Source: Mammaliicoccus lentus (GTDB lineage Bacteria > Bacillota > Bacilli > Staphylococcales > Staphylococcaceae). From it: DNA of 64,000 nucleotides. Shown piece by piece: positions 46,319 to 58,223 of this stretch; position 1 is the stretch's first letter; each line of letters opens with the position of its first letter. Under the pieces are notes generated by a model that saw only the letters and a program-made list of their open reading frames with translations, did no database searches and was not told where the DNA came from. The stretch covers positions 55,864 to 119,863 of the forward strand of contig NZ_PPRS01000037.1 in the NCBI RefSeq assembly GCF_002902755.1, read 5' to 3'. The translations under genes were made by a program, and so were the position numbers.

Positions 46319-48022
46319 TTATTTCACTGCATCGTAATATGCTTTGATTACTTCTTCAATTTCATCAACATGTACTTCTTGGCTTTCCGTATTATCACGG
46401 CGTTTCACTTCTACTATACCTTCAGAAGCTTTTTTACCAACCATAATACGAACAGGTAATCCAATTAAATCAGCGTCGTTAAATTTAACGCCAGCACGTT
46501 CTTTACGATCATCATATAAAACATCAAATTTCTCTCTTAATTGTTCATATATTTGATCTGAAAGTTCTTTTTGTGCTTCCTGTTTAGGATTAATTGCGAT
46601 TAAATGTAAATCATATGGTGAAATTGCTTTTGGCCATATAATACCATTATCATCATGGTGTTGTTCTATAACTGCTGATAAAGTTCTAGAAATACCTACA
46701 CCGTAGCACCCCATAATTAATGGTTGTGCTCTTCCTTGCTCGTTAAGGAATGTAGCATTCATGCTTTCTGAATATTTTGTACCAAGTTTAAACACTTGTC
46801 CAACCTCTATACCTTCAGCGAATTTTGCATTCCCTAAGTTATTAGGCAAAGCTTCACCTTCAAGTATAAATCTAAAGTCACCATATGCTTCAACTTTAAA
46901 GTCTCTATCAACGTTAGCATTTAAATAATGATAGCCATCTTCGTTAGCACCTACTGCAAGGTTATTAATATCTTGTATAAATTGGTCAGCATAAATTTTT
47001 ATTTTATCAACATTAACTGGACCTAAGCTACCTGGTTTTGCTCCCATAATATTTTCTATTTCTGTTTCAGTTGCTAACTCAATATTTTCAGTTTTAAAGA
47101 ATGATTTTAACTTAACATCATTTAATTCATGATGACCTCTAATTAATATCATGACATACTCGTCATCAACTTTAATAATCATAGATTTAATGATTCTATC
47201 TAACGTTACATTTAAGAAGTCTGCTAACGCCTGTGCAGTTTTTACATCAGGTGTTTCTACTTTTTCTAATTCTTTAATTTCTGTATGTTCAGGGTTTGGT
47301 GTATACACGACTTCAGCTTTTTCAATATTTGCTGCAAAATCAGTTGAATCACTATAAACGATTGTATCTTCACCAATTTCAGCTAACGCCATAAATTCGT
47401 GTGTATGATCGCCACCAATTGCACCGGAATCTGCTAATACAGGTCTGAATTTCAGCCCAACTCTAGTAAATATATTATGATACGCATTATACATATCGTT
47501 ATATGTTTCATCTAATGACTCTTCATCAGAATGGAAAGAATACGCATCCTTCATGATAAACTCTCTTCCACGTAATAAACCGAAACGTGGGCGTTTTTCA
47601 TCTCTAAATTTAGATTGAATTTGGAATAATGTTATTGGTAAACGTTTATATGATTTCAATTCATCACGTACTAATGATGTAATAATTTCCTCATGTGTTG
47701 GTCCAAGAGCAAAGTCACGATTATTTCGGTCTTTTAATCTCATTAATTCTGAACCGTAAGCTTCCCATCTACCTGATTCTTCCCATAATTCTGAAGGTTG
47801 AAGTACAGGCATTAGAACTTCAACGCCATCAATTCTTTCCATTTCTTCTCGAACAATTCGTTCAATTTTATTTAATACACGTTTAGCAGTAGGTAAATAA
47901 CTATATATACCTCTAGCATTTTGTTTGATCATACCAGATTTAAGTAGAAATTTATGACTGATTGATTCAGCTTCAGCTGGTTCTTCTCTCAGTGTAGGTA
48001 TAAATACTTTTGATTGTTTCAT
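46319..48022 (-). CDS. proS: Prolyl-tRNA synthetase (bacterial type)
   Basis: 567-aa class II synthetase. Motif 2 is in [21 protein letters not shown] and motif 3 is [16 protein letters not shown]. The inserted editing (INS) domain, which clears alanyl-tRNA(Pro), lies at about 230-390 ([32 protein letters not shown]). The C-terminal anticodon domain contains [19 protein letters not shown]. It ends the isoprenoid/lipid operon 17 bp after rseP. No T-box leader precedes it; expression is tied to the operon. Confidence 0.97.
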   Translation of the reverse strand: MKQSKVFIPTLREEPAEAESISHKFLLKSGMIKQNARGIYSYLPTAKRVLNKIERIVREEMERIDGVEVLMPVLQPSELWEESGRWEAYGSELMRLKDRNNRDFALGPTHEEIITSLVRDELKSYKRLPITLFQIQSKFRDEKRPRFGLLRGREFIMKDAYSFHSDEESLDETYNDMYNAYHNIFTRVGLKFRPVLADSGAIGGDHTHEFMALAEIGEDTIVYSDSTDFAANIEKAEVVYTPNPEHTEIKELEKVETPDVKTAQALADFLNVTLDRIIKSMIIKVDDEYVMILIRGHHELNDVKLKSFFKTENIELATETEIENIMGAKPGSLGPVNVDKIKIYADQFIQDINNLAVGANEDGYHYLNANVDRDFKVEAYGDFRFILEGEALPNNLGNAKFAEGIEVGQVFKLGTKYSESMNATFLNEQGRAQPLIMGCYGVGISRTLSAVIEQHHDDNGIIWPKAISPYDLHLIAINPKQEAQKELSDQIYEQLREKFDVLYDDRKERAGVKFNDADLIGLPVRIMVGKKASEGIVEVKRRDNTESQEVHVDEIEEVIKAYYDAVK

Positions 48023-48039
48023 TTTTTTCCTCCTGTTCG

Positions 48040-49326
48040 TTACATGAAGTACCGTTGAATATCATTCCACGTAACCATAATCATCACGAATATTAAAAAT
48101 ACAGCCCCAATAGATAACATTACCATTTCGGCCTTCTTGTTAATCGGCTTTCTAAATATCATTTCATATATAACAAACAGCAATCTACCACCATCCAAAG
48201 CTGGTATAGGTAGTAAATTCATTATACCTAAGTTAACACTTAGTAAAGCTGTAAAGCCCATTAATGTAACAAATCCTTGTTTAACAACTGTATCGACATT
48301 ACTGTATATTCCGACTGGGCCATTCAACATGTCAAACGAGAAGTCACCTGTAAATATACTGCCTATCAAATTAGTTACTGCTAAGAAAATAACTTTACCT
48401 GCTACTACAGTTTTTTCAATACCTGCTAATAGTGGCCCAAATACAGTATGTTCAGTAGGTTGCGCTACACCAATCATATATTTTGTTTCGTACTCATCTT
48501 TCGCTACTTCTAATTTTCGTTTTTCAGCTGCAACTTTAAAAGATTTTTCCTGACCATCACGATCTACTTTTATTTCAACTGGATTTTCTTTCTTTTCTTT
48601 AAATATTGGTTGAATATCGGTAAACTTATCTATTTTCTTACCATCAACTGTCTTTATTTCATCGCCTTTTTTAATACCTGCTGTTTGTGCAGGACCACCT
48701 TTTTCTAAATCACCAAACACAGGGTCATTTGTAGGTACGCCACTCCAATAAGCTAAACCTATAAAAATAACTAGAGCTAAAATAAAGTTGAATAATGGCC
48801 CTGCAAACAATGTTAAAAATCTTTGGTAAGGCTTTTTACTCATTAATTGCCTATCTTTAGGTGCTATTTGAATTAAATCACCATTTTGAACAAAATATGC
48901 TTCTCTCGCAATTTTAAAATGATGTCTTTCTTCATCACTTGCAGTTATACCTTCAATATAAATATCCTTTTCAAAATCGCTATCTTTAATTTCTATATGC
49001 TCAATTTGTTGGAATTTATGTTGGTCGTCCATAATAACATGAGTAATTTCATTTTGATCATTCAATTTAATTGCGATGTGCATACCAGGTGTTAGTGGAT
49101 TTTGTTCTAAGCCATCACCGGCCATTCTGACATAACCACCAACAGGTAATAGTCTAATCGTATACAACGTCTCATTTTTCTTATAAGAATATATTTTCGG
49201 GCCCATGCCTATAGCAAATTCAGGGCACATAATGCCCGCTCGCTTAGCAAAAAACATATGGCCATATTCATGTACTGTAACTAAGAGACCAAATACAAAT
49301 ATAAATGCTAATATTGTATAAATCAC
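48040..49326 (-). CDS. rseP: Site-2 intramembrane zinc protease RseP/RasP
   Basis: 428 aa. Cleaves membrane-anchored anti-sigma factors, signal peptides and, in staphylococci and enterococci, pheromone-type leader peptides. The first membrane span carries the zinc motif HEYGH ([14 protein letters not shown]). A PDZ domain ([20 protein letters not shown]) faces outside, and the last spans hold the third ligand motif [15 protein letters not shown]. Start ATG 2 bp after the dxr stop. Operon order dxr-rseP-proS is conserved. Confidence 0.96.
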   Translation of the reverse strand: MIYTILAFIFVFGLLVTVHEYGHMFFAKRAGIMCPEFAIGMGPKIYSYKKNETLYTIRLLPVGGYVRMAGDGLEQNPLTPGMHIAIKLNDQNEITHVIMDDQHKFQQIEHIEIKDSDFEKDIYIEGITASDEERHHFKIAREAYFVQNGDLIQIAPKDRQLMSKKPYQRFLTLFAGPLFNFILALVIFIGLAYWSGVPTNDPVFGDLEKGGPAQTAGIKKGDEIKTVDGKKIDKFTDIQPIFKEKKENPVEIKVDRDGQEKSFKVAAEKRKLEVAKDEYETKYMIGVAQPTEHTVFGPLLAGIEKTVVAGKVIFLAVTNLIGSIFTGDFSFDMLNGPVGIYSNVDTVVKQGFVTLMGFTALLSVNLGIMNLLPIPALDGGRLLFVIYEMIFRKPINKKAEMVMLSIGAVFLIFVMIMVTWNDIQRYFM

Positions 49327-49328
49327 GC

Positions 49329-50468
49329 TTACACCCCGTAATCCTTAGATTTATATGCTGCATCAATTTTTAAAATAGTATCTAAATCTGGAGATGCTAT
49401 TACTTGATGCTCTTTCATTTCTTTCTCTATCATTCGTTCTATATCTAAAAATGATATTTCCTTATTCAAAAACTTCCCTACTGCTACTTCATTCACAGCG
49501 TTTAACACTACTGGCATCGTACCACCTATACTAAGTGCTTTATAAGCCAATTTAATACATTTAAATCTATTAAAATCCATCTCTTTGAAATTTAGTTGAC
49601 CTATTTGTGCTAAATTAAGCCTCTCTGCATCTCTAGGTGCTCTATCTGGATATGTAAAAGCATATTGGATAGGCGTTCTCATATCAGGGGTACCAAGCTG
49701 TGCTATAATGCTAGAATCATTAAATTCAACCATAGAATGTATAATACTCTCTTTATGGAGTATCGTTTCTATTTGATCGATATTTAAATCAAATAACCAT
49801 TTAGCCTCAATGACTTCCAGACCTTTATTCATCATAGTTGCTGAATCAATTGTGATTTTTTGACCCATAGACCAATTAGGATGATTTAAAGCATCTTCTA
49901 ACGTAACATCTTTCAACTCATCTCGAGTTAAATCTCTAAACGAACCACCACTTGCTGTAATGATAAGCTTATTAATATTTTGATTATTTTCACCGTGTAA
50001 ACATTGGAATATAGCAGAATGCTCAGAATCGACAGGCAATATTTTAACGTTTTTTTCTTTCGCTTTGTTCATAACAAGTTCGCCAGCCACTACTAAAGTT
50101 TCTTTATTAGCTAAAGCAATATCAATTCCAGCTTCAATAGCAGCCATTGTCGACTTTAAACCTATACTACCTAGAATTGAATTCAATAACAAATCTGTTT
50201 TATGATATGTTGAAACTGCTAATAACCCTTTATCACCATAAACTATTTCTACATCTAAATGGCTAAGTTTTTCTATATCTTCTTCATATTGTACAGATAC
50301 GATATCAGGTTTGAACTCGTTTATAATATTCTGTGCGTACGCGATATTTTTTCCAACAGAAAATGCAACTAAATTAAAATCAGTTGCATGCTCTCTTATA
50401 ACATCTAACGCTTGTTGACCAATCGAGCCACTTGCTCCTAAAATAGCAATGTTTTTCACTTGATTCAC
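49329..50468 (-). CDS. dxr: 1-deoxy-D-xylulose-5-phosphate reductoisomerase
   Basis: 379 aa. Second step of the MEP route to isoprenoids in most bacteria. It has the NADPH motif [14 protein letters not shown], the metal/substrate site [11 protein letters not shown], the [10 protein letters not shown] flexible-loop region and [24 protein letters not shown]. Many staphylococci, including S. aureus, use the mevalonate route, and a dxr gene between cdsA and rseP is instead typical of Bacillus and of the Mammaliicoccus/Macrococcus side. This is therefore a useful taxonomic marker, and implies MEP enzymes elsewhere in the genome. Confidence 0.96.
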   Translation of the reverse strand: MNQVKNIAILGASGSIGQQALDVIREHATDFNLVAFSVGKNIAYAQNIINEFKPDIVSVQYEEDIEKLSHLDVEIVYGDKGLLAVSTYHKTDLLLNSILGSIGLKSTMAAIEAGIDIALANKETLVVAGELVMNKAKEKNVKILPVDSEHSAIFQCLHGENNQNINKLIITASGGSFRDLTRDELKDVTLEDALNHPNWSMGQKITIDSATMMNKGLEVIEAKWLFDLNIDQIETILHKESIIHSMVEFNDSSIIAQLGTPDMRTPIQYAFTYPDRAPRDAERLNLAQIGQLNFKEMDFNRFKCIKLAYKALSIGGTMPVVLNAVNEVAVGKFLNKEISFLDIERMIEKEMKEHQVIASPDLDTILKIDAAYKSKDYGV

Positions 50469-50474
50469 CTCATC

Positions 50475-51257
50475 TTACATTTGAAATAGGAATAAGTTCA
50501 ATAAAGGTAAGACAAAGATAAAGCTATCAAACCTATCAAGTATACCACCATGTCCTGGCATAACATTCCCTGAGTCTTTCACACCAAAATGACGCTTCAA
50601 CCCTGATTCCACTAAATCGCCTAATTGTCCAAACATGCTTAATAACATCGTTAATGGAATAAGTAACCATAATGATACATGCATATCAAAAGATTGTCCA
50701 AAAATAACAGCAACAATTAAGCTAGAAATAATACCGCCAATAAAACCTTCAATAGTCTTATTTGGACTTATAAGAGGCCATAATTTATGTTTACCAAACA
50801 ATCGACCAAATATATATGCACCTGTATCTGTTAACCATACGACTAATAATGCGAACAGTATGAAGTGTAAACCATGCTCTCTAGTTTCGTAAAAATACAT
50901 AAAACCAATACCTATATAAACAACTGAGAGCGTACAAAAAGCGGCGTCCATAAAATTAAACCTGTTCTTAGACATAACAGTGTAGCTTAACATCAAGAAG
51001 CTCATAATAATCAACAATTGTAGTTGAAATTCTATATTATGTTGTATAAGCTCTTGCGGTAATAAAATAATACATAATGAAGCAACCGACAAAAAGCCCG
51101 GTATTGAAATAATCGTTAAATTATTCATATTTAGTATTTCTTTGAGCGCAATTAACGCAAGTAAATAAGCGAGTATTATGACAGGTACTCCCCCATAAAT
51201 TACAACTGGGAGAAATACAGCCAACGCAACGATTGCGGATATTGTTCTTGTTTTCAT
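50475..51257 (-). CDS. cdsA: Phosphatidate cytidylyltransferase
   Basis: 260-aa membrane enzyme making CDP-diacylglycerol from phosphatidate and CTP. About eight hydrophobic segments. The C-terminal family signature is [21 protein letters not shown] read in part as [17 protein letters not shown], and [12 protein letters not shown] is also conserved. It supplies PgsA, encoded at the other end of the window. 11 bp after uppS and 6 bp before dxr. Confidence 0.95.
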   Translation of the reverse strand: MKTRTISAIVALAVFLPVVIYGGVPVIILAYLLALIALKEILNMNNLTIISIPGFLSVASLCIILLPQELIQHNIEFQLQLLIIMSFLMLSYTVMSKNRFNFMDAAFCTLSVVYIGIGFMYFYETREHGLHFILFALLVVWLTDTGAYIFGRLFGKHKLWPLISPNKTIEGFIGGIISSLIVAVIFGQSFDMHVSLWLLIPLTMLLSMFGQLGDLVESGLKRHFGVKDSGNVMPGHGGILDRFDSFIFVLPLLNLFLFQM

Positions 51258-51268
51258 TTTTTTCTCCT

Positions 51269-52018
51269 TTACAGCCCACCAAACCTACGTTGTCTTGACT
51301 GATAAATTTTTAAACAATCTATAAGTGATTGTTCATCGAAATCTGGCCATAGTGTTTTAGTAAATACAAATTCACTATATGATGATTGCCATATTAAGAA
51401 ATTACTCAATCTTTCCTCTCCAGATGTACGTATTAATAATTCTGGATCAGGAATGTCTGAAGTAAATAAATTATCCTCTATATTTTTTTCTGTTAAATCA
51501 TCTATAGACATACGACCCGCATCGATTTCTTGATATAGTTTTTTAACTGCATTTAAAATTTCTGCTCTTCCACCGTAATTTAAAGCAAAAATTAAATTTA
51601 ATCCTGTATTATCTTTTGTTTTATTAATTGCCTCATTTATTGCTTTTTTAGTATGATTCGGCAATTGATCTGAAAAACCTATAGTCGATACTTTTACATT
51701 TTTTTCGATTAGTTCTGGTAAAAATGTTTTTAAGAAATCTACTGGCAATTTCATAATATAATTGACTTCGTCTTCGGGTCTACTCCAATTTTCAGTTGAA
51801 AAAGCATATAACGTTAAGTATTTCACACCTAAATCATTAGCTTTTCTCGTGATTTTTTTAACAGTTTGCATCCCTTCATAATGGCCTTTTATTCGGGGCA
51901 TTTTTTTATTTTTAGCCCATCGTCCATTTCCATCCATTATGATTGCTATATGTTCTGGAATAGTTAAAATATTATCATTATTTATTTGTTGTTTTTGCTT
52001 TATAAACTTTTTTATCAT
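51269..52018 (-). CDS. uppS: Undecaprenyl diphosphate synthase
   Basis: 249 aa from the ATG at 52018, which has GGAGG at 5 nt; the ATG five codons earlier lies over that site. Builds C55-PP, the lipid carrier for peptidoglycan and teichoic acid, from FPP and IPP. Cis-prenyltransferase marks: [14 protein letters not shown] with the catalytic Asp, [15 protein letters not shown] and [20 protein letters not shown]. First gene of the uppS-cdsA-dxr-rseP-proS run, after a strong frr terminator. Confidence 0.97.
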   Translation of the reverse strand: MIKKFIKQKQQINNDNILTIPEHIAIIMDGNGRWAKNKKMPRIKGHYEGMQTVKKITRKANDLGVKYLTLYAFSTENWSRPEDEVNYIMKLPVDFLKTFLPELIEKNVKVSTIGFSDQLPNHTKKAINEAINKTKDNTGLNLIFALNYGGRAEILNAVKKLYQEIDAGRMSIDDLTEKNIEDNLFTSDIPDPELLIRTSGEERLSNFLIWQSSYSEFVFTKTLWPDFDEQSLIDCLKIYQSRQRRFGGL

Positions 52019-52122
52019 AGCGTCCTCCATCAAACAAACGCGAATTTATATGTATTTGAATTAAACATATCGTAATACATTTTATCACAAAAAGAAGCAT
52101 TCTGTGTATATAAAGAAAAAAA

Positions 52123-52148
52123 CTGTACCAAAGTCTGATTTGGTACAG
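52123..52148 (-). terminator. frr terminator
   Basis: A perfect 10-bp stem CTGTACCAAA / TTTGGTACAG, 6-nt loop, followed by seven T on the minus strand. The 139-bp gap to uppS holds nothing else clear. Confidence 0.9.
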
Positions 52149-52157
52149 CCCATATCT

Positions 52158-52712
52158 TTAGATTTCTAGAATATCTTTTTCTTTTTCAGTAGTTAAGTCA
52201 TCTATTTGCTTAATGAAGTCGTCTGTTACTTCTTGAACTTTGTCAGTTTGAGTTCTTAAGTCATCTTCTGAAATGTCGCCATTTTTTTCTTGTTTTTTCA
52301 AGTCTTCGTTTGAATCACGTCTTACATTACGGATTGCAACTTTAGCGTTTTCAGCTTCTTTTTTAGCTTCTTTAACTAATTCTTTTCTTCTTTCTTCAGT
52401 TAATGCAGGAACAGTGATTCTAATTACTGTACCATCACTTGTTGGGTTTACCCCAAGATTTGCTGCATTAATTGCTTTCAATACATCTTCAACAGAAGAT
52501 TTATCATATGGTTGAACAACTAACAAACGAGCTTCTGGTACAGATATACCAGCTAATTGTTGAATTGGTGTTGGTACACCATAATACTCAACATTCACTC
52601 TGTCTAAAAGATTGGCATTTGCATGACCAGTTCTAATCCCAGCTAAATCTCTACTAAAGCTTTCTATTGTTTTATTCATTTTTGACTTTGTTTCTTTAAT
52701 AACATCTGCCAT
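52158..52712 (-). CDS. frr: Ribosome recycling factor
   Basis: 184 aa, normal length. With EF-G it splits the post-termination ribosome. Typical marks are [20 protein letters not shown] in the helical domain and [14 protein letters not shown] in the second half. 18 bp after pyrH, the usual pair, ending in a terminator. Confidence 0.98.
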   Translation of the reverse strand: MADVIKETKSKMNKTIESFSRDLAGIRTGHANANLLDRVNVEYYGVPTPIQQLAGISVPEARLLVVQPYDKSSVEDVLKAINAANLGVNPTSDGTVIRITVPALTEERRKELVKEAKKEAENAKVAIRNVRRDSNEDLKKQEKNGDISEDDLRTQTDKVQEVTDDFIKQIDDLTTEKEKDILEI

Positions 52713-52730
52713 GGAATTTACACCTCGTGT

Positions 52731-53453
52731 TTATTTTGTAATAATCGTACCGATTTCTTCACCTTGAACGGCACGTTTAATATTTCCTTCTTCCATTATC
52801 GAGAATACAACAAGTGGGATGTCGTTGTCCATACAAAACGATGATGCAGTTGAATCCATCACTTGTAATCCTTCTTGTAACATTTGAATATATGTCAATC
52901 TTTCGTATTTTTCTGCATTAGGATCTTTTTTAGGGTCAGCAGAATAAACACCATCTACATTATTTTTACCCATTAAGATAACATCAGCTTCAACTTCAGC
53001 AGCTCTTAATGCTGCAGTTGTATCAGTTGAGAAATACGGATTGCCGATACCTGCTGCAAATATAACGACTCTCTTTTTTTCTAAATGACGGATTGCACGT
53101 CTTCTAATATAAGGCTCTGCAACTTGTTTCATTTCTATTGATGTTAATACTCTTGTATCACAGTCCAATTGTTCTAAACTGTCTTGTAAAGCTAGAGCAT
53201 TCATTACTGTCGCCAACATACCCATATAATCAGCTGTACCGCGATCCATCCCTAAATCGCTACCTGTTTTTCCTCTCCAAATGTTTCCGCCACCAACAAT
53301 AACTGCAACTTCGCAGTCCATTTGAGCTACTTCTGAAACTTGTTGAGCAATACTTTTTATTACAACTGGGTTAATACCAAAACCTGAATCTCCGGCTAAG
53401 GCTTCTCCACTTAATTTAAGAACGACGCGTTTATATTTAGAATTTTTTGTCAT
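52731..53453 (-). CDS. pyrH: UMP kinase
   Basis: 240 aa. Amino-acid-kinase-fold enzyme that phosphorylates UMP, with GTP activation and UTP inhibition in Gram-positives. Marks: [48 protein letters not shown] and [20 protein letters not shown]. It lies after a hairpin at the end of tsf and directly before frr. Confidence 0.97.
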   Translation of the reverse strand: MTKNSKYKRVVLKLSGEALAGDSGFGINPVVIKSIAQQVSEVAQMDCEVAVIVGGGNIWRGKTGSDLGMDRGTADYMGMLATVMNALALQDSLEQLDCDTRVLTSIEMKQVAEPYIRRRAIRHLEKKRVVIFAAGIGNPYFSTDTTAALRAAEVEADVILMGKNNVDGVYSADPKKDPNAEKYERLTYIQMLQEGLQVMDSTASSFCMDNDIPLVVFSIMEEGNIKRAVQGEEIGTIITK

Positions 53454-53494
53454 CTCGATCCCTCTCTATGCTTATAATTAGGTCTTAATATAAC

Positions 53495-53523
53495 GAAAGA
53501 AGACACAAGACGTGTCTTCTTTC
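53495..53523 (-). terminator. tsf terminator-like hairpin
   Basis: A perfect 12-bp stem GAAAGAAGACAC / GTGTCTTCTTTC with a 5-nt loop 11 bp past tsf; the following minus-strand sequence (GTTATATT) is only moderately T-rich, so it may be leaky into pyrH. Confidence 0.65.
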
Positions 53524-53534
53524 AAAAGGTAACC

Positions 53535-54419
53535 TTAGTTACCTCCCATTTGTCCTTTTACTTCATCAGCAAAGTTATCAGAACGTTTTTCGATACCTTC
53601 CCCAACTTCGTAACGAACGAAATCTACAAGCACGCCGCCATCTGTTTTCAAGAATTCAGCAACAGTTTGATCTGGGTTTTTAACAAATGCTTGGTCTACA
53701 GCACAGATTTCTTCTAAATATTTACGCATTCTACCTTCTACCATTTTTTCAACGATATTTTCAGGTTTGCCTTCGTTTAATGCTTGTTGTTTAAGAATTT
53801 CTTTTTCGTGCTCTAATTCTTCTTCAGAAACTTGGTCACGAGAAACAAATTTAGGGTTTAAAGCTGCGATGTGCATAGCAACGTCTTTAGCAGCTTCAGC
53901 ATTAGTAGAACCTTCAACAAGAGTTAACACACCGATACGTCCACCCATGTGTAGGTATTCGCCGAATGCATCGTTATCTGTTTTAGTTTTTATAGTGAAT
54001 CTACGTAAAGTTAATTTTTCACCAATAGTTGAAATAGCTTCATTCATTTTTTCTTCTACAGTTTGTCCATTAGCTAATTTAGAAGCGTTTAATTCATCAA
54101 CATCAGCTGGTTTAACTTCAAGAATATGATCAGCCATTTCTTTTACTAAGTTTTGGAAACCTTCGTTACGAGCAACAAAGTCAGTTTCAGAGTTTAATTC
54201 AAGGATAACAGCTTCGTTACCTTTAGAAGCAACATATGTTGTACCTTCTGCTGCTACACGGTCAGCTTTTTTAGCTGCTTTAGCAATTCCTTTTTCACGT
54301 AAAAAGTCTACCGCTTTATCGATGTCACCATCTGTTTCTGTTAAAGCTTTTTTACAGTCCATCATACCTGCGCCAGTTTTTTCACGTAATTCTTTGACAA
54401 GTTTAGCTGATATAGCCAT
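53535..54419 (-). CDS. tsf: Elongation factor Ts
   Basis: 294 aa from the ATG at 54419 ([26 protein letters not shown]), preceded by GGAGG at 8 nt; an upstream in-frame ATG lies over that site. Nucleotide-exchange factor for EF-Tu. The TDFVAR motif that contacts EF-Tu is present ([15 protein letters not shown]). It follows rpsB after a strong hairpin, the standard pair. Confidence 0.98.
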   Translation of the reverse strand: MAISAKLVKELREKTGAGMMDCKKALTETDGDIDKAVDFLREKGIAKAAKKADRVAAEGTTYVASKGNEAVILELNSETDFVARNEGFQNLVKEMADHILEVKPADVDELNASKLANGQTVEEKMNEAISTIGEKLTLRRFTIKTKTDNDAFGEYLHMGGRIGVLTLVEGSTNAEAAKDVAMHIAALNPKFVSRDQVSEEELEHEKEILKQQALNEGKPENIVEKMVEGRMRKYLEEICAVDQAFVKNPDQTVAEFLKTDGGVLVDFVRYEVGEGIEKRSDNFADEVKGQMGGN

Positions 54420-54478
54420 ATTAAATTCCTCCATTTATATAAATAATCAATTATAAAAAATTTAGTAATTCTTTCTAA

Positions 54479-54515
54479 AAAAAGGTGATAAGTTATAGAA
54501 CCTTATCACCTTTTT
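54479..54515 (-). terminator. rpsB-tsf terminator/attenuator
   Basis: A perfect 14-bp stem AAAAAGGTGATAAG / CTTATCACCTTTTT with a 9-nt loop and a minus-strand T-run, 5 bp after rpsB. Attenuation between rpsB and tsf is common. Confidence 0.85.
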
Positions 54516-54519
54516 GAAA

Positions 54520-55296
54520 TTATGCTTCAGTAGTTTCAGTTGATTCTTCTTTAGGTGCTTGTTCAGTTTCGTTTAAGTCGATGTTTTGCTCTTCAGCAAC
54601 ATCTTCATTTGAAACGCCTTGTTGACCTTCAATAATAGCATCTGCCATTTTACCAGTTAACAATTTAACAGCACGGATAGCATCATCGTTCGCAGGGATA
54701 ACATAGTCGATTTCATCTGGATCACAGTTTGTATCAACAATACCAACGATTGGAATGTTTAATTTGTGTGCTTCAGCAATTGCGTTACGCTCTTTACGAG
54801 GGTCAACTACGAATAATGCTTGAGGCATTGATTTCATATCACGAATACCGCCTAAGAATTTGATTAAACGGTCGTATTCTTTTTTAATTTCTACAACTTC
54901 TTTTTTAGGTAGTACATCAAATGTACCGTCTTCTTCCATTTTTTCAATTTCAGAAATACGTTTTACACGTTTAGAAATTGTTTTATAGTTAGTTAAGATA
55001 CCACCTAACCATCTTTGGTTAACGTAGTAGTGACCAGCACGTTCAGCTTCTTCTTTAACTGACTCTTGTGCTTGTTTTTTAGTACCTACGAATAATACTT
55101 TACCGCCTTCTTCTGAAACAGATTTAATAAAGTTGTATGCTTCATCAACTTTTTTAACTGTTTTTTGTAGGTCGATAATGTAGATACCGTTTCTTTCAGT
55201 AAAGATATACTTTTTCATTTTTGGGTTCCAACGGCGTGTTTGGTGACCGAAGTGAACTCCTGCTTCTAGCAATTGTTTCATTGAGATAACTGCCAT
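54520..55296 (-). CDS. rpsB: 30S ribosomal protein S2
   Basis: 258 aa. Assembles late on the 30S head. Marks: [51 protein letters not shown] and [20 protein letters not shown]. The acidic C-terminal tail from about 225 ([17 protein letters not shown]) is Glu-rich. AGGAGG lies before the ATG. A 160-bp leader separates it from codY. Confidence 0.98.
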   Translation of the reverse strand: MAVISMKQLLEAGVHFGHQTRRWNPKMKKYIFTERNGIYIIDLQKTVKKVDEAYNFIKSVSEEGGKVLFVGTKKQAQESVKEEAERAGHYYVNQRWLGGILTNYKTISKRVKRISEIEKMEEDGTFDVLPKKEVVEIKKEYDRLIKFLGGIRDMKSMPQALFVVDPRKERNAIAEAHKLNIPIVGIVDTNCDPDEIDYVIPANDDAIRAVKLLTGKMADAIIEGQQGVSNEDVAEEQNIDLNETEQAPKEESTETTEA

Positions 55297-55338
55297 AATA
55301 AATTCCTCCTAATTGGTTTTATTCCGCCATAATCACAT

Positions 55339-55367
55339 ATTATAGTAACAACAATCAAAATGTTGCA
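55339..55367 (-). promoter_or_regulatory. rpsB promoter
   Basis: The minus strand has TGCAAC (55362-55367), a 17-bp spacer and TATAAT (55339-55344), about 40 bp upstream of rpsB. A small GGCT/AGCC hairpin just after codY could end codY transcription. Confidence 0.5.
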
Positions 55368-55456
55368 CCAAACTATAATTTACGTGAATATGTGTGAATT
55401 TGGCTTTTTCAGCCGTTGTTAAATATATCATATTTAGCTTAACTCATCAAGTATTT

Positions 55457-56230
55457 TTATTTAGTTATTCCTAACTCATCTAAGAAACGTTCTTTTTTAA
55501 TTCTTATGAACGTACCCTTCATACCTAACGAGCGTGATTCAATAACGCCAGCACTTTCAAGTTTTCTTAAAGCATTTACAATAACTGATCTAGTTATACC
55601 AACACGGTCAGCTACTTTAGATGCAACTAGTAATCCTTCTGGAGCACCTAATTCTTCAAAGATATGTTCAATTGCTTCTCTTTCAGAATAAGATAAAGAG
55701 TTGATAGCCATATTAATAGCAGCTTTATCTCGAGCTTCTTGTTCAATTTCGTTATGCTTTTCTCTTAATATTTCCATACCGATAACAGTCGCTGCATATT
55801 CACCTAAAACTAAATCGTTATCGTTAAAGTCTTGAGTAACACGTCCAACAACCAATGTACCTAAGCGTTCACCGCCACCTAAAATTGGGAAAATAGTTGT
55901 TTGGCTATCTTCAAATAATTCTTTGTTTTCTGGTGGGAAAACAGTTAACACATCATCAATTCCAATGTTTTCTTTAGTTTGGCTTACGTGCATTAATTGG
56001 TCAGTGTATTCTTTTGGTATATGTCTATCTTCTAACATTTGTATAATTCTATCATTGCTTAATAATTCATTTAAACTTGAACCTAAAATTTTACCTCTTC
56101 TTGAAACGATAAAAACATTTGTTACTGTTACATCACTTATTGTTTTAGCCATGTCTTTAAAATCTACAGCTATCCCTTTATGTTTTTGTAGTAATGTATT
56201 TAATTCTCTTGTCTTTGATAATAAACTCAT
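55457..56230 (-). CDS. codY: GTP- and branched-chain-amino-acid-sensing repressor CodY
   Basis: 257 aa. Global repressor of amino-acid biosynthesis, transport and, in pathogenic staphylococci, virulence genes. N-terminal GAF domain (to about 155) binds Ile/Leu/Val; C-terminal winged helix has [20 protein letters not shown] and the GMKGTFIRI wing. Last gene of the xerC-hslV-hslU-codY operon, 19 bp after hslU, the classic Bacillus/Staphylococcus arrangement. Confidence 0.98.
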   Translation of the reverse strand: MSLLSKTRELNTLLQKHKGIAVDFKDMAKTISDVTVTNVFIVSRRGKILGSSLNELLSNDRIIQMLEDRHIPKEYTDQLMHVSQTKENIGIDDVLTVFPPENKELFEDSQTTIFPILGGGERLGTLVVGRVTQDFNDNDLVLGEYAATVIGMEILREKHNEIEQEARDKAAINMAINSLSYSEREAIEHIFEELGAPEGLLVASKVADRVGITRSVIVNALRKLESAGVIESRSLGMKGTFIRIKKERFLDELGITK

Positions 56231-56249
56231 TTAATTTTTGCTCCTTTTT

Positions 56250-57653
56250 TTATAATATAAATGCACTTAAATCTTTATTCGTTGCGATTGATTCTAATTT
56301 TTGATTTACATATTCAGGTGTAATATCTACTACTGCATTTGGCATATTAGAAGCTTCAAAAGATAAGTCTTCTAACATTTTTTCTAATATCGTGTGTAAT
56401 CTTCGAGCACCAATATTATCTGTTTCTTGATTAACTTGGAATGCAATCTCAGCTAATCTGTTAATTGCATCATCTGTAAAGTTTATAGTAACCATTTCAG
56501 TTTCAAGTAATGCTTTATATTGTTCAAGAAGAGATTGTTTTGGTTCTTTTAATATTTTCACAAAATCTTCTGTAGTTAAACTTTCTAACTCAACACGAAT
56601 TGGGAATCTCCCTTGTAATTCTGGGATTAAATCGCTTGGTTTCGACATGTGGAAGGCACCTGCGCCAATAAATAAAATATGTTCAGTATTCACAGAACCA
56701 TATTTAGTTTGGATTACACTACCTTCAACAATTGGTAAAATATCTCTTTGTACACCTTGTCGTGAAACATCTTGTCCACCACTGTTGTTACTTACAGCAA
56801 TTTTATCAATTTCATCTATAAAGACCATGCCCATTTGTTCAGTAAGCTGAATTGCTTCTTCGTTCACTGATTCTTGATCGATTAATTCATTCGCAATTTC
56901 GTCGATTAAGATTTTTCTAGCAGATTTAACAGGCAAGTTTCTTTCTATTTTTTTCTTCGGCATCATTTGAGAAAGCATGTCTTGCATTTGCGGATTATTT
57001 TCCATACCCATCATGCCTAATGATTGTTGTTCTTGTTCTACTTTAATTTTTACTATTTCCTCTTCTAATTCTCCATTAAGAAGTTGTTTCTTTATATCTT
57101 CACGTTTTGTTTTGATTTCTTCTGTTGGTGCTTCTTCCTCTTCTTGTTGTTGATTAAAGTTTGGAAATTGACCGCCGAATAAAGATTCTAATGGATTACC
57201 TGTATTAGTTTGAGCTTTTTTCTTCATGCTCGGAACGAGTAGTTTCACTAAACGTTCATTCGCTTTTTTCTTTGCATCCTCTAATACGCCTTTTTTCTTT
57301 TCTTCTTTAACGATACGTCGACCAACTTCAACTAAATCACGTATCATACTTTCCACATCACGTCCGACATATCCGACTTCTGTGAATTTTGTTGCTTCAA
57401 CTTTTACAAATGGTGCACCTACAAGTCTAGCCATTCTTCTAGCAATTTCTGTTTTACCAACACCTGTTGGTCCAATCATCAATATATTTTTAGGGATGAT
57501 TTCATTTCTTAACTGTTCTTCTAATAAACTTCTTCTATATCTGTTTCTTAATGCAATTGCAACTTTTCGTTTTGCATCTTGTTGACCAATGATGTGATCA
57601 TTTAAACGATCAACAATATCATGTGGTGTCATTTTTAATTGATTTTGTGACAA
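56250..57653 (-). CDS. hslU: HslU (ClpY) AAA+ unfoldase
   Basis: 467 aa from a TTG at 57653 with GGAGGG at 7 nt; the ATG at 57668 is upstream of that site. This gives the usual family length. Feeds substrates into HslV. Walker [10 protein letters not shown], the pore loop GYVGRD, the charged I-domain (about 150-260), Walker [10 protein letters not shown] and the sensor region [14 protein letters not shown] are all present, and the C-terminus is LSAFIL, which docks into HslV. Overlaps neither neighbour; 15 bp after hslV. Confidence 0.97.
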   Translation of the reverse strand: MSQNQLKMTPHDIVDRLNDHIIGQQDAKRKVAIALRNRYRRSLLEEQLRNEIIPKNILMIGPTGVGKTEIARRMARLVGAPFVKVEATKFTEVGYVGRDVESMIRDLVEVGRRIVKEEKKKGVLEDAKKKANERLVKLLVPSMKKKAQTNTGNPLESLFGGQFPNFNQQQEEEEAPTEEIKTKREDIKKQLLNGELEEEIVKIKVEQEQQSLGMMGMENNPQMQDMLSQMMPKKKIERNLPVKSARKILIDEIANELIDQESVNEEAIQLTEQMGMVFIDEIDKIAVSNNSGGQDVSRQGVQRDILPIVEGSVIQTKYGSVNTEHILFIGAGAFHMSKPSDLIPELQGRFPIRVELESLTTEDFVKILKEPKQSLLEQYKALLETEMVTINFTDDAINRLAEIAFQVNQETDNIGARRLHTILEKMLEDLSFEASNMPNAVVDITPEYVNQKLESIATNKDLSAFIL

Positions 57654-57668
57654 CCTGGAACCCTCCAT

Positions 57669-58211
57669 TTAAATTTCTTCTACTCTGATTTCATGGTTAG
57701 TAAATACACAAATATCTGCTGCAGTATTCAATGAAGCTTCAGCAATTTCTCTAGCTGATAAATTAGGGGCATATGATTTCAATGCCCGACCAGCGCTTAG
57801 CGCATAGTTCCCACCAGATCCGATGGCGATTATGCCATCATCAGGTTCTATCACTTCGCCAGTACCACTTACTACAAGTAGATCCGTTTCATTCATAACG
57901 ATTAACATTGCCTCTAACTGACGCAACATTTTGTCGCCTCTCCACTCTTGGGCAAGCTCTACAGCAGCTCTCGTTAAATTACCACTATATTCTTGTAACT
58001 TAACTTCAAATTTTTCAAATAATGTAAACGCATCGGCAACACTACCAGCAAAACCAGCAACAACTTTATCATGATAAAGTCTACGCACTTTTCTAGCAGT
58101 TTGTTTCATGATAACTTGTTCGCCTAATGTCACTTGTCCATCTCCTGCCATTGCAGAATGTCCATTGTGTCTAATTGCAAATATTGTTGTAGCATGTAAT
58201 GTTGAACTCAT
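57669..58211 (-). CDS. hslV: HslV (ClpQ) proteasome-like peptidase
   Basis: 180 aa. Double-ring peptidase opened by HslU. The core begins [12 protein letters not shown] followed by [24 protein letters not shown] and [15 protein letters not shown]. In most bacteria the catalytic Thr follows the initiator Met; here, as in staphylococci and Bacillus, a short leader (MSSTLHA) precedes the TT pair. So the mature N-terminus must come from processing, or an N-terminal Ser acts as nucleophile, as reported for Bacillus CodW. Confidence 0.97.
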   Translation of the reverse strand: MSSTLHATTIFAIRHNGHSAMAGDGQVTLGEQVIMKQTARKVRRLYHDKVVAGFAGSVADAFTLFEKFEVKLQEYSGNLTRAAVELAQEWRGDKMLRQLEAMLIVMNETDLLVVSGTGEVIEPDDGIIAIGSGGNYALSAGRALKSYAPNLSAREIAEASLNTAADICVFTNHEIRVEEI

Positions 58212-58223
58212 TTTAATTCTCCT

